DNA of 64,000 bases, from the NCBI RefSeq assembly GCF_014196925.1, contig NZ_JACIEN010000001.1, forward strand, positions 496,001 through 560,000, read 5' to 3'. The notes beneath the pieces are model-generated. The model was not told the origin of the DNA, did no database searches, and was given only the letters and a program-made list of their open reading frames with translations. Source of the DNA: Chelatococcus caeni (lineage in GTDB: Bacteria; Pseudomonadota; Alphaproteobacteria; Rhizobiales; Beijerinckiaceae). A program made the translations under genes and the position numbers. This document shows positions 1-7,889 of this stretch, in pieces (within the stretch, counting starts at the first letter, position 1; the number at the start of each line of letters is the position of its first letter).

Positions 1-2
1 GG

Positions 3-284
3 CGGCCCAACCTGAAGCTGCAGTTCGACATCTACCACCGCCAGATCATGCACGGCGACGTCACCATGGCGCTGCGCGCGCTCCTGCCGGTGACGGGGCA
101 CATCCAGATCGCCAGCGTGCCCTCGCGCAACGAGCCGGACGGGGAGGAGCTGAACTATCCCTTCCTCTTCGCCGAGCTCGACCGCCTCGGCTATGCCGGC
201 TTCGTCGGCTGCGAGTACCGCCCGCGCGCCGGGACCGTGGACGGCCTCGGTTGGTTCGAGGTCTATCGGGGCAATCGGGAGTAG
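3..284 (+). CDS. hyi: hydroxypyruvate isomerase, 3' end only
   Basis: This is the C-terminal 93 codons of a xylose-isomerase-like TIM-barrel protein; the 5' part lies outside the window. The reading frame is open from the first bases and ends at TAG 282-284. Visible features are the stretch [13 protein letters not shown], a metal-site segment [19 protein letters not shown], and the closing block [14 protein letters not shown], which matches the conserved end of the Hyi/OtnI family. Family members interconvert hydroxypyruvate and tartronate semialdehyde (Hyi) or isomerise 2-oxo-tetronate (OtnI). The fragment cannot separate these two roles. No downstream gene on this strand appears to share its transcript. 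Confidence 0.85.
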   Translation, partial: RPNLKLQFDIYHRQIMHGDVTMALRALLPVTGHIQIASVPSRNEPDGEELNYPFLFAELDRLGYAGFVGCEYRPRAGTVDGLGWFEVYRGNRE

Positions 285-291
285 GGGAGTA

Positions 292-526
292 GGCAGTCGG
301 CAGTCGGAAGAGGGCTATCGGAAGAGGTGGCACTCGCAGGCACGCCCTCGTGCCCCGGATGCACTGCAGCATGCAATGCTGCGGTGCTGAGCCGGGGCGG
401 CCATTCGGCGCCTTCGGCGAGTCCTTGCGCTGGTTCCCGGCTCGCATTCCGCTTCGCTGCATGCGTCCGGGAAACGAGGTTGCTCTCGGTTGCAGCGGCC
501 TGCAATCCGCCCGACTGCCGACTGCC
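292..526. repeat. compound palindromic repeat element filling the hyi-marR gap
   Basis: The 247-base gap between hyi and marR holds a structured element and no gene. Its ends are perfect 16-base inverted repeats, GGCAGTCGGCAGTCGG at 292-307 and its reverse complement at 511-526. Inside are two further hairpins. One at 353-397 has 12-base arms with one mismatch around a GCA loop, boxed by CCCCGG and CCGGGG. The other at 434-473 is boxed by TTCCCGG and CCGGGAA. The arrangement resembles non-autonomous intergenic repeats of Rhizobiales; that assignment is inference. Confidence 0.7.
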
Positions 527-531
527 AATCC

Positions 532-993
532 TTATGACAGCGCCTGCAGGTCCGCCAGCAGCCGCGCCGCCTCGTCGCCGGAGACGCGGCTGGCGAGCTT
601 CTTCTGGCACTCCTGCCAGTAGGGATAGGCGGCGGCCAGCGCACGCCGGCCCTCGTCGGTGAGGCTCAGGCGGCGGCTGCGCTTGTCGTCGGGGTCGACG
701 CTCACGGTGAGGAACCCGCGCCGCTCCAGCGGCTTGAGGTTCGCCGTCAGCGTGGTGCGGTCCATGGCGAGCAGGGAGGAGACCTGGCCGATCTTCGGCG
801 GCTCGGGCCTATTGAGGGACATCAGCAGCGAGAATTGCCCGCTCGTCAGCCCCACGGGGCGAAGAGCGTCGTCGAAGCGCCGTGCCAGCGCGCGCGCTGC
901 GCGCTGCACGTGCAGGCACAGGCAGTTGTCGCGCACGTGCAGGGTGACCTCGAAAGGCAGTATCGTTTCGGCCGGCACATCCATCTTTGACAT
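532..993 (-). CDS. MarR-family transcriptional regulator
   Basis: A 153-residue winged-helix regulator. The N-terminal dimerisation helix contains NCLCLHVQRAARALARRFD. The central helix-turn-helix runs about residues 55-105 (LTSGQFSLL, then IGQVSSLLAMDRTTLTANLKPLERRG), followed by the wing VDPDDKRSRRLSLT. Length and motif order are normal for MarR. The Cys-x-Cys near the N terminus could respond to oxidants or electrophiles, which is inference. The gene is divergent from the VOC-fold gene at 1147, with a perfect 12-base palindrome just upstream of its ATG, so autoregulation and control of the VOC gene are likely. Confidence 0.9.
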   Translation of the reverse strand: MSKMDVPAETILPFEVTLHVRDNCLCLHVQRAARALARRFDDALRPVGLTSGQFSLLMSLNRPEPPKIGQVSSLLAMDRTTLTANLKPLERRGFLTVSVDPDDKRSRRLSLTDEGRRALAAAYPYWQECQKKLASRVSGDEAARLLADLQALS

Positions 994-1004
994 GACTTAT
1001 TAAT

Positions 1005-1016
1005 GTTGATATCAAC
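1005..1016. promoter_or_regulatory. candidate MarR operator
   Basis: GTTGATATCAAC is a perfect 12-base palindrome beginning 11 bases upstream of the marR start codon, in the intergenic region shared with the VOC gene. Position and symmetry fit an operator bound by the dimeric MarR protein. The regulator-site pairing is inferred from proximity. Confidence 0.6.
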
Positions 1017-1146
1017 GTAAAAAGCAATGGGCAAGATCGCCGCAGGCCTGCCCAAATGCGATTGAAGCGGCTCATAGCCGCCGGGCCGGGGGTCGGCAAG
1101 ACGGCCGCGGCGCGACATAAAGACCGGATGGAGGGAGAAGAAGAGG

Positions 1147-1581
1147 ATGGACCGGCAGCAGAAACTCGTTCCGCATCTCGTCGTCGATGGCGCCGCCGCG
1201 GCGATCGACTTCTACCGCCGCGCCTTCGGCGCCGAGGAGGTGATGCGCATGCCGGCCGAGGACGGCAGGCGCCTCATGCATGCGGAGCTCCTCGTGCACG
1301 GCACCAAGCTCTATCTCTGCGACTATTTTCCGGAGTTCTGCGGCGAGGCGAGCGGCGAGGAAAAGGTCGCCCCGCCGCCCGTTATCGGCGGCACGGCCGT
1401 GACGCTGCATCTCGACGTGCCCAATTGCGACGAGGCGGTGGCCAAGGCGCAGGCGGCCGGGGCAACGGTCACCATGCCGCCGGAGGATGCCTTCTGGGGC
1501 GACCGTTACGCCCGCATCCGCGATCCCTTCGGCCATTCCTGGAGCATGGCGCATCGCCTGCCGGGCGCGCAGACGGGTTGA
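1147..1581 (+). CDS. VOC superfamily protein, PhnB-like
   Basis: A 144-residue single-chain glyoxalase/bleomycin-resistance/dioxygenase-fold protein. The two beta-alpha-beta modules are visible: LVVDGAAAAIDFYRRAFGAEEVMRM at the start and the repeat around DEAVAKAQAAGATVTMP, ending DRYARIRDPFGHSWSMAHR. This pattern matches the PhnB/YdcR-type branch, whose substrates are mostly unknown. The start is supported by the GGGAGAAGAAGAGG purine run just before ATG. It is divergent from a MarR regulator, suggesting an inducible role in handling a reactive small molecule, which is inference. Confidence 0.85.
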   Translation: MDRQQKLVPHLVVDGAAAAIDFYRRAFGAEEVMRMPAEDGRRLMHAELLVHGTKLYLCDYFPEFCGEASGEEKVAPPPVIGGTAVTLHLDVPNCDEAVAKAQAAGATVTMPPEDAFWGDRYARIRDPFGHSWSMAHRLPGAQTG

Positions 1582-1618
1582 AGCTTTACCGACATCCAGG
1601 ACGCGTGGCGCCACTGCC

Positions 1619-1772
1619 ATCCCCTCCCACGAAGTGGTGGGGAGGGTCAGGGTGGGGGGCGGTGCCGCTCGGCGGGGCGGCCGGAGTTTTCAGCAACGAC
1701 AACGGGTTTCGCCGATCATGTGGAGGCTTCCCCCACCCCTAGCCCCTCCCCGCCGCAAGCGGGGGGAGAGGG
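1619..1772. repeat. GC-rich inverted repeat element
   Basis: The gap after the VOC gene contains two C/G-run arms in inverse orientation. The left arm at 1621-1659 includes GGGGAGGGTCAGGGTGGGGG. The right arm at 1730-1772 includes the near-complement CCCCCACCCCTAGCCCCTCC. Each arm also folds locally (CCTCCCAC-GAAG-TGGTGGGGAGG on the left). The middle about 70 bases are less structured. It looks like a degenerate non-autonomous mobile or REP-like unit and could also act as a transcription block between convergent genes. Confidence 0.6.
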
Positions 1773-1819
1773 ACGGGTCGCTCATCGCTCGTCGGTTGCT
1801 GCCCTCACTCTCGTCCGGC

Positions 1820-2863
1820 TCAATCCACGGCCCGGGTGCTTTCCCTGACCACGAGCTCGACCGGCAGCAGCCGCCGCTCGTCCGTCTTCACCGTCACCGC
1901 GGCCTCGTCGTCCTTCGCCATCAGGGCAAGCAGCATGCGCGCCGCCGTGGTGCCGATGCCGCCGCGCGGCTGGTGCACGGTGGTCAGCGCCGGGACGTAG
2001 CGGGATGCGGTCTCGATGTCGTCGAAGCCGACGACGGAGACGTCCTGCGGCACGGAAAGGCCCTTGCGGTGCAGCTCCGAGATGAAGCCGAAGGCCATCT
2101 CGTCACTCTGGCAGAAGACGCCCGTCGGCCGCTCGTCGCAGGCGAGCCAGCGGTGCGCGGCGGCCGCACCGCTCTCCATGGTGAAGTCGCCGGGCAGGAA
2201 CCATTCGTCGCGGGCCGGGATGCCGGCCTGCGCCAGCCCCTCCAGCGTCCCGCGGCGGCGCTCGATGGTGAGCACGTTCGTCGGCGGCCCCATGATGTGC
2301 GCGATGCGCCGGTGCCCCAGTTCGGCGAGATGCCGGATGGCGAGGCGCGCCCCTTCGGCGTTGTCGATGACCACCGACGGGGTGGCGAGCCCCTCGATCC
2401 ATTCGCAGGCGAAGACGAGCGGCGGCAGAGAACCAGAGCCGCCGATGTCCTGCCGCAGCTCGTCGGGCAGGTGGCCGTCGAGCAGGATGAGCCCGTCGGC
2501 GCGGTTGTTGCTGAGATAGCCCAGCATGCGCTCGTCGTCGCGCTCCTGCCCCTGCGGGGCCGTGTCGGCGACGAGCACGTTGTAGCCGATCGGCGCGATT
2601 TCGGCGGCGATGGCCGAGAGGATCTTGGAGAAGAACGGGTTGGCGAGGTTCGGCACCAGCACGACGATGGCGCCCGTGCGCCGGCGCCGGAGGTTCCGCG
2701 CCGCCTGGTTGATCGTGTAGCCGGTGGCGTCGATGGCGGCGAGGACGCGCTCGCGCGTCTCCCGGGAGACCTGCTCGGGGTGCGACAGCGCGCGGCTGAC
2801 GGTGGCGGTGGAGACGCCGGCGGCCAGGGCAACGTCCCGGATGCGCGGCAGGGGCTTGTTCAT
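1820..2863 (-). CDS. LacI-family transcriptional regulator
   Basis: A 347-residue LacI/GalR repressor. The N-terminal helix-turn-helix and hinge occupy residues 1-60 (IRDVALAAGVSTATVSRALS, then RERVLAAIDATGY). The rest is a periplasmic-binding-protein-like effector domain with NPFFSKIL, RADGLILLDG and the closing DDIETASRYVPALTTVHQP block. Length is typical. It faces the sugar operon beginning at 3049, and the 185-base intergenic region carries operator-like TGTAA-N4-TTACA sites. It most likely represses that operon until a sugar or polyol ligand binds; the ligand is unknown. Confidence 0.93.
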   Translation of the reverse strand: MNKPLPRIRDVALAAGVSTATVSRALSHPEQVSRETRERVLAAIDATGYTINQAARNLRRRRTGAIVVLVPNLANPFFSKILSAIAAEIAPIGYNVLVADTAPQGQERDDERMLGYLSNNRADGLILLDGHLPDELRQDIGGSGSLPPLVFACEWIEGLATPSVVIDNAEGARLAIRHLAELGHRRIAHIMGPPTNVLTIERRRGTLEGLAQAGIPARDEWFLPGDFTMESGAAAAHRWLACDERPTGVFCQSDEMAFGFISELHRKGLSVPQDVSVVGFDDIETASRYVPALTTVHQPRGGIGTTAARMLLALMAKDDEAAVTVKTDERRLLPVELVVRESTRAVD

Positions 2864-2945
2864 GGGTTCGCTTCAACTCCTGGCTGCCTTTTGTCCGCCT
2901 TTTCCGGGGAAGGCAAACACATTCTCGGCCGCCGGCGCATGTGCT

Positions 2946-2991
2946 TGTAAACGATTACAGGCTAGCGTATGACTGGTTACAACCGATTACA
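2946..2991. promoter_or_regulatory. candidate LacI operators, two sites
   Basis: TGTAAACGATTACA at 2946-2959 has TGTAA/TTACA arms around ACGA. A second, less symmetric site TACAACCGATTACA lies at 2978-2991 and shares the CGATTACA half. The centres are 32 bases apart, about three helical turns. They sit between the lacI gene and the first gene it is expected to control. Binding by the adjacent LacI protein is inferred. Confidence 0.7.
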
Positions 2992-3048
2992 ACAGAATGG
3001 GCGGCAGCGACCGCCCGCCGGGCCAACGAGCCCTCGGGAGGACAATCG

Positions 3049-4107
3049 ATGAAGACGATCAAGGGCCCCGCGCTCTTCCTCGCCCAATTCGCCGGTGATG
3101 CCGCGCCGTTCAACTCCTGGGATTCCATCACGCGCTGGGCGGCCGACTGCGGCTATCTCGGCGTCCAGGTACCGAGCTGGGATGCGCGCCTGTTCGATCT
3201 CGACAAGGCCGCGGCCTCGCGCGACTACTGCGACGAATTCGCCGGCAAGGCGCTGGAGAACGGCGTCGCCGTCACCGATCTGTCGACCCACCTGCAGGGC
3301 CAGCTCGTCGCCGTCCACCCCGCCTATGACGAGGCCTTTGACGGTTTCGCCGTGCCGGCCGTGCGCGGCAATCCGAAGGCCCGGCAGGAATGGGCGGTCG
3401 AGCAGGTGAAGAAGGCGATCACCGCCTCGCGCAACCTCGGTCTCACGACGCTCGCCTCCTTCTCCGGCGCGCTCGCCTGGCCCTTCGTCTATCCCTGGCC
3501 GCAGCGTCCGGCGGGGCTGATCGAGGCCGCCTTCGACGAACTCGCCCGCCGCTGGCGTCCCATCCTCGACCATGCCGAGGATAACGGCATCGACGTCTGC
3601 TACGAGATCCACCCGGGGGAGGATCTGCACGACGGCATCACCTTCGAGATGTTCCTGGAGCGCGTCGGCGGCCACCAGCGCGCCAACATGCTCTACGATC
3701 CCTCGCACTACGTGCTGCAGTGCCTCGACTATCTCGAGAACATCGACATCTACCGCGACCGCATCAAGATGTTCCACGTCAAGGATGCGGAGTTCAACCC
3801 GACCGGCAGGCAGGGCGTCTATTCCGGCTACCAGAACTGGGTGGACCGGGCCGGGCGCTTCCGCTCCCCCGGTGACGGGCAGGTCGATTTCGGGGCCATC
3901 TTCTCCAAGATGGCGGCCAACGACTTCGACGGCTGGGCCGTCGTCGAATGGGAATGCGCCCTGAAACACCCGGAGGACGGGGCGCGCGAGGGCGCGGAAT
4001 TCGTCCGCCACCACATCATCCGGGTGACGGAGAAGGCCTTCGACGATTTCGCCGGCGCCGGCACGGACGATGCCGCCAATCGCCGCATGCTCGGGCTGGA
4101 GAGGTGA
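3049..4107 (+). CDS. sugar phosphate isomerase/epimerase (xylose-isomerase-like TIM barrel)
   Basis: A 352-residue TIM-barrel protein of the AP-endonuclease-2/xylose-isomerase-like family. Metal-ligand segments are visible: CYEIHPGEDLHD (Glu and His), NMLYDPSHYVLQ (Asp and His), MFHVKDAEF and the late AVVEWECALKH (Glu). The start at 3049 is chosen because GGGAGGAC lies 5-12 bases upstream; the open frame extends to 2941 but would run through the operator sites. It is first gene of the sugar operon and ends 3 bases before the dehydrogenase. Members isomerise or epimerise sugars, keto-inositols or their oxidised products; the exact substrate cannot be read from sequence. Confidence 0.85.
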   Translation: MKTIKGPALFLAQFAGDAAPFNSWDSITRWAADCGYLGVQVPSWDARLFDLDKAAASRDYCDEFAGKALENGVAVTDLSTHLQGQLVAVHPAYDEAFDGFAVPAVRGNPKARQEWAVEQVKKAITASRNLGLTTLASFSGALAWPFVYPWPQRPAGLIEAAFDELARRWRPILDHAEDNGIDVCYEIHPGEDLHDGITFEMFLERVGGHQRANMLYDPSHYVLQCLDYLENIDIYRDRIKMFHVKDAEFNPTGRQGVYSGYQNWVDRAGRFRSPGDGQVDFGAIFSKMAANDFDGWAVVEWECALKHPEDGAREGAEFVRHHIIRVTEKAFDDFAGAGTDDAANRRMLGLER

Positions 4108-4110
4108 GCG

Positions 4111-5280
4111 ATGGCGATCGAAGCCTCCCGTGAGAGCGCGCCCGCGCGCATCCGTCTCGGCATGGTCGGCGGCGGCAAGGATGCCTTCATCGGCGCCGTG
4201 CACCGCATCGCCGCACGGCTCGATGGTGAGTTCGAGCTGGTCGCCGGCGCGCTGTCCTCGACCCCGGCCAAGGCGCGCGAATCCGGTCGGGTCCTCGGCC
4301 TCGCCGAGGACCGCATCTACGACAGCTTCCGCGAGATGGCGGCGCGCGAGAAGCGCCTCAGGAACGGCATCGAGGCGGTTGCCATCGTCACGCCCAACCA
4401 CGTGCATTACGAGGCGGCGCGCGAGTTCCTCAAGCGCGGCATTCACGTCATCTGCGACAAGCCGCTGACGGCGACGCTCGCGGATGCCAGGCGCCTCGCC
4501 GCGCTCGCCGAGAAGTCGGACGCGCTGTTCATCCTGACCCACAACTACACCGGCTACCCCATGGTGCGGCAGGCGCGCGAAATGATCGCGGCCGGGGAAT
4601 TGGGCGACCTGCGCCTCGTGCAGGTGGAATATGTGCAGGACTGGCTGACCGAGCCGCTCGAGCGCACCGGCGCCAAGCAGGCGGAATGGCGCACCGATCC
4701 GGCCCGCTCCGGCGCCGGCGGCGCCGTCGGCGACATCGGCACCCACGCCTTCAACCTCGCCACCTTCGTCACCGGCCTGACGCTCACGAGCCTGAGCGCC
4801 GATCTCGACAGCTTCGTCGAGGGCCGGCGGCTCGACGACAACGTCCACGTGCTGATGCGCTTTGCCGGCGGCGCCAAGGGCATGCTGTGGGCGAGCCAGG
4901 TGGCGCCCGGCAACGAGAACGGCCTCAAGCTGCGCGTCTACGGCACACGCGGCGGCCTCGAATGGTGCCAGGAGGAGCCGAACCGCCTGTGGTTCACCCC
5001 CTTCGGCAAGCCGAAGACGCTGCTGACGCGCGGCGGGGCCGGCGCGGGCGCCGCGGCCCAGCGCATGACGCGCACCCCGGCCGGCCATCCGGAAGGCTAT
5101 CTCGAGGGCTTCGCCAACATCTATGCCGAGGCGGCGCGCGCCATCCTCGCCCGCCGCGAGGGCCGCCCGGTCCCGCCGGATGTCGTCTATCCCACGGTCG
5201 CGGACGGCGTCGCCGGGGTTGCCTTCGTCGAGGCCTGCGTGCGCTCGTCGAAACGCAACGCCGCCTGGGTCACGCTCTGA
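4111..5280 (+). CDS. Gfo/Idh/MocA-family NAD(P)-dependent oxidoreductase
   Basis: A 389-residue sugar dehydrogenase-like enzyme. The N-terminal Rossmann domain has LGMVGGGKDAFIGAVHRIA and TPNHVHYEAAREFLKRGIHVICDKPL, where the DKP segment carries the catalytic lysine region. The C-terminal beta-sheet domain includes GAGGAVGDIGTHAFNLATF with the expected GDIGTH motif. The family oxidises or reduces sugar hydroxyls using NAD(P). It sits 3 bases after the isomerase and 4 bases before the transporter ATPase gene, so it is in the same operon and probably oxidises the imported sugar or polyol. Confidence 0.88.
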   Translation: MAIEASRESAPARIRLGMVGGGKDAFIGAVHRIAARLDGEFELVAGALSSTPAKARESGRVLGLAEDRIYDSFREMAAREKRLRNGIEAVAIVTPNHVHYEAAREFLKRGIHVICDKPLTATLADARRLAALAEKSDALFILTHNYTGYPMVRQAREMIAAGELGDLRLVQVEYVQDWLTEPLERTGAKQAEWRTDPARSGAGGAVGDIGTHAFNLATFVTGLTLTSLSADLDSFVEGRRLDDNVHVLMRFAGGAKGMLWASQVAPGNENGLKLRVYGTRGGLEWCQEEPNRLWFTPFGKPKTLLTRGGAGAGAAAQRMTRTPAGHPEGYLEGFANIYAEAARAILARREGRPVPPDVVYPTVADGVAGVAFVEACVRSSKRNAAWVTL

Positions 5281-5284
5281 GGCG

Positions 5285-6835
5285 ATGGCCGTGGCTGCGC
5301 CCGCCGCCTCGGCTGCTCCCACCCCGGCCACCGCGCCGGTGCTGGCGCTCGCCGGCGTCGGCCGCGCCTTCGGGCCGGTCGAGGTGCTGTTCGACATCGA
5401 CTTCGACCTGAAGCCCGGCGAGGTGCACGCCCTCATCGGCGAGAACGGCGCCGGCAAGTCGACCATGATGAAGATCATGGCCGGCTATCTCGCGCCGACG
5501 AAGGGCAGGGTGCTGCTCGACGGCGCCCCGGTCGCCTTCTCCTCGAGCGAGGAGGCGGAGGAGCGCGGCGTCGTGCTCATCCACCAGGAGTTCAACCTCG
5601 CCCGGCAGCTCTCCGTCGAGCAGAACATCTTCCTCGGCCGCGAATTGAAGCGCGGCCCCTTCCTCGACCATCGCGCCATGCGCGAGAAGACGCTGGCGCT
5701 GCTCGCCGAGCTCGAGACGCCGGTCGACCCGGCGGCGATCGTCGCCGGCATCTCGGTGCCCGAGAAGCAGATGGTCGAGATCGCCAAGGCGCTGTCGCGC
5801 AAGGCCCGCGTCATCATCATGGACGAGCCGACGGCGGTCCTGACGCGCAAGGAGGCGGAGGTGCTCTTCCGCCAGATCGAGCGCCTCAGGGCCGCCGGCA
5901 CGGCGATCCTCTACACCTCGCACAAGCTCGACGAGGTGGCGCGGCTCGCCGACCGGGTGACCGTGCTGCGCGACGGCCGCCATGTGGTGACGGCGCCGCG
6001 CGGCGCCCTCAGCGAGGACGCCATGGCCGAGGCCATGGTGGGGCGCGAGCTCTCCAACCTCTTTCCGGCGAAGGCCGAGCCGGCCTCCGCCGCGCCGGTG
6101 CTGACGGTCGAGAATTTCAGCGTCGCCGGCTTTGCCGAGGACGTGTCCTTCTCGCTCCGGCGCGGCGAGGTGCTGGGCTTCGCCGGCCTCGTCGGCTCCG
6201 GGCGGACGGAGCTGATGGAGGGGCTCGTCGGCCTCAGGCCGGCGCACGGAGCGGTGACGCTCGCCGGCCGCCCGATGCGCATCCGCTCCGTCGAGGAAGC
6301 GCGCCGCGCCGGCATCGCTTACCTCACGGAGGACCGCAAGGAGCGCGGCCTCCTGCTCAATCAGCCCATGCGGCCGAACCTCACCTTGCTCGCGCTCTCG
6401 CGTTTCGGCCGTTTCCTCATCGACCGCAAGGCGGAGGATCGGGCGCTCGACAAGGCCATCGCCGAGTTCGACATCCGCGCCCCGGTGCGTGAGATCCCGG
6501 TCGGCAACCTCTCCGGCGGCAACCAGCAGAAGCTGCTGCTCGCCAAGACCATGCTGGCGGAACCCGACATCGTCATCATCGACGAGCCGACGCGCGGCAT
6601 CGACATCGGTACCAAGCAGCAGATCTACGGCTTCGTGCAGCGCCTCGCCGCGGCCGGCAAGAGCATCATTCTCATCTCGTCCGAGATGGCCGAGATCATC
6701 GGGCTCGCAACCCGCGTCTGCGTCATGCGCGCCGGGCGCCTCGCGGGTATCCTGAGCGGCGCCGACATCAACGAGGACGCCATCGTGCGCCTCGCCATGG
6801 GCCTCGAGGCAAGGAGGGCGAACGGCAATGGCTGA
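5285..6835 (+). CDS. sugar ABC transporter ATP-binding protein (RbsA/MglA type)
   Basis: A 516-residue double ABC cassette, the usual length for RbsA-like proteins. The first cassette has Walker A GENGAGKST, the family-typical VPEKQMVEIAKALS signature and Walker B VIIMDEPTAVL. The second has a degenerate Walker A region (GLVGSGRTELMEG), signature LSGGNQQKLLLAKTM and Walker B IVIIDEPTRGID. The asymmetry is normal for this family. The ATG at 5285 follows the previous stop by 4 bases; the open frame upstream lies inside the dehydrogenase gene. It overlaps the permease gene by 8 bases, indicating translational coupling. Confidence 0.93.
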   Translation: MAVAAPAASAAPTPATAPVLALAGVGRAFGPVEVLFDIDFDLKPGEVHALIGENGAGKSTMMKIMAGYLAPTKGRVLLDGAPVAFSSSEEAEERGVVLIHQEFNLARQLSVEQNIFLGRELKRGPFLDHRAMREKTLALLAELETPVDPAAIVAGISVPEKQMVEIAKALSRKARVIIMDEPTAVLTRKEAEVLFRQIERLRAAGTAILYTSHKLDEVARLADRVTVLRDGRHVVTAPRGALSEDAMAEAMVGRELSNLFPAKAEPASAAPVLTVENFSVAGFAEDVSFSLRRGEVLGFAGLVGSGRTELMEGLVGLRPAHGAVTLAGRPMRIRSVEEARRAGIAYLTEDRKERGLLLNQPMRPNLTLLALSRFGRFLIDRKAEDRALDKAIAEFDIRAPVREIPVGNLSGGNQQKLLLAKTMLAEPDIVIIDEPTRGIDIGTKQQIYGFVQRLAAAGKSIILISSEMAEIIGLATRVCVMRAGRLAGILSGADINEDAIVRLAMGLEARRANGNG

Positions 6836-7835
6836 CGCGACGACCACCCGGCAGGAGCTGCGGAAGGCGCGCCGCCCGGCCGTCAACCTGCATGTCGTCG
6901 GTCCGCTCGTCGCGCTCGCCGTCCTCATCCTCGTCGGCGTGCTGCTGAACCCGAATTTCCTCAGCTACGGCAACGTCACCAACGTGCTCGCCCGCTCGGC
7001 CTTCATCGGCATCATCGCGGTGGGCATGACCTTCGTCATCACCTCCGGCGGGCTCGACCTCTCGGTCGGCTCCATGGCGGCCTTCATCGCCGGGCTGATG
7101 ATCCTCGTCATGAATGCGCTGGTGCCGACGCTCGGCGCCGGCTGGCCGGTCATCCTCATCGGCATGGCGGCGGCGCTCTTCTTCGGCTTCCTCGCCGGGC
7201 TCGGCAACGGCCTGCTCATCACCAGGGCGCGCATCGAGGCCTTCATCGTCACGCTCGGCAGCATGGGCATCTTCCGCTCGCTCATCACCTGGCTCGCCGA
7301 CGGCGGCACGCTGTCGCTGAACTTCCAGGTGCGGGACGTCTACCGCCCGGTCTATTACGACGGCATCCTCGGCGTCTCCTGGCCGATCATCGTCTTCCTC
7401 GTCGTGGCCATCGCCGGCGAGATCGTGATGCGGCACACCGCCTTCGGCCGCCATTGCGCCGCCATCGGCTCCAACGAGCAGGTGGCGCGCTATTCGGCCG
7501 TGCATGTGGAGCGCGTGCGGCTCGCCACCTATGTCATCCTCGGCATGCTGGTCGGCCTCGCCACCATCATGTATGTGCCGCGCCTCGGCTCCGCCTCCTC
7601 GGCGACGGGCGTCCTGTGGGAGCTCGAGGCGATCGCAGCCGTCATCATCGGCGGCACGGTGCTGAAGGGCGGCTTCGGCCGCGCCTGGGGCACGGTGGTG
7701 GGCGTGCTCATCCTCAACCTGATCCAGAACATCCTCAATCTGACGGACCTGGTGAGCCCCTATCTCAACGGGGCCATCCAGGGCGTGATCATCGTTCTGG
7801 CCGTCGTTCTGCAGCGTCAGAAGAAGGCGCTCTGA
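6828..7835 (+). CDS. sugar ABC transporter permease (RbsC type)
   Basis: A 335-residue inner-membrane permease of the ribose/xylose/inositol family. Its hallmark TSGGLDLSVGSMAAFIAG lies near residue 70. Hydrophobic helices alternate along the chain, for example LVALAVLILVGVLL, WPIIVFLVVAIAGEIVM and GVIIVLAVVL. The conserved cytoplasmic loop TAFGRHCAAIGSNEQVARYSA contacts the ATPase. A single permease gene with one fused ATPase gene is the standard CUT2 arrangement, with the permease working as a homodimer. It follows the ATPase with an 8-base overlap. Confidence 0.92.
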   Translation: MADATTTRQELRKARRPAVNLHVVGPLVALAVLILVGVLLNPNFLSYGNVTNVLARSAFIGIIAVGMTFVITSGGLDLSVGSMAAFIAGLMILVMNALVPTLGAGWPVILIGMAAALFFGFLAGLGNGLLITRARIEAFIVTLGSMGIFRSLITWLADGGTLSLNFQVRDVYRPVYYDGILGVSWPIIVFLVVAIAGEIVMRHTAFGRHCAAIGSNEQVARYSAVHVERVRLATYVILGMLVGLATIMYVPRLGSASSATGVLWELEAIAAVIIGGTVLKGGFGRAWGTVVGVLILNLIQNILNLTDLVSPYLNGAIQGVIIVLAVVLQRQKKAL

Positions 7836-7889
7836 AGAGGCGGCGCAAATGCCCGGCAACAGGGCTGGATGAAGAGAGGGAGAAGGACG

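Noticed and set aside
2977-5478. An 833-codon open frame on the minus strand opposite the isomerase and dehydrogenase genes.
   Set aside because: It is antisense to two well-supported genes and partly the ATPase gene. Its composition (repeated Gly, Arg, Ala, Asp, Val) is what GC-rich coding DNA gives in the complementary frame.
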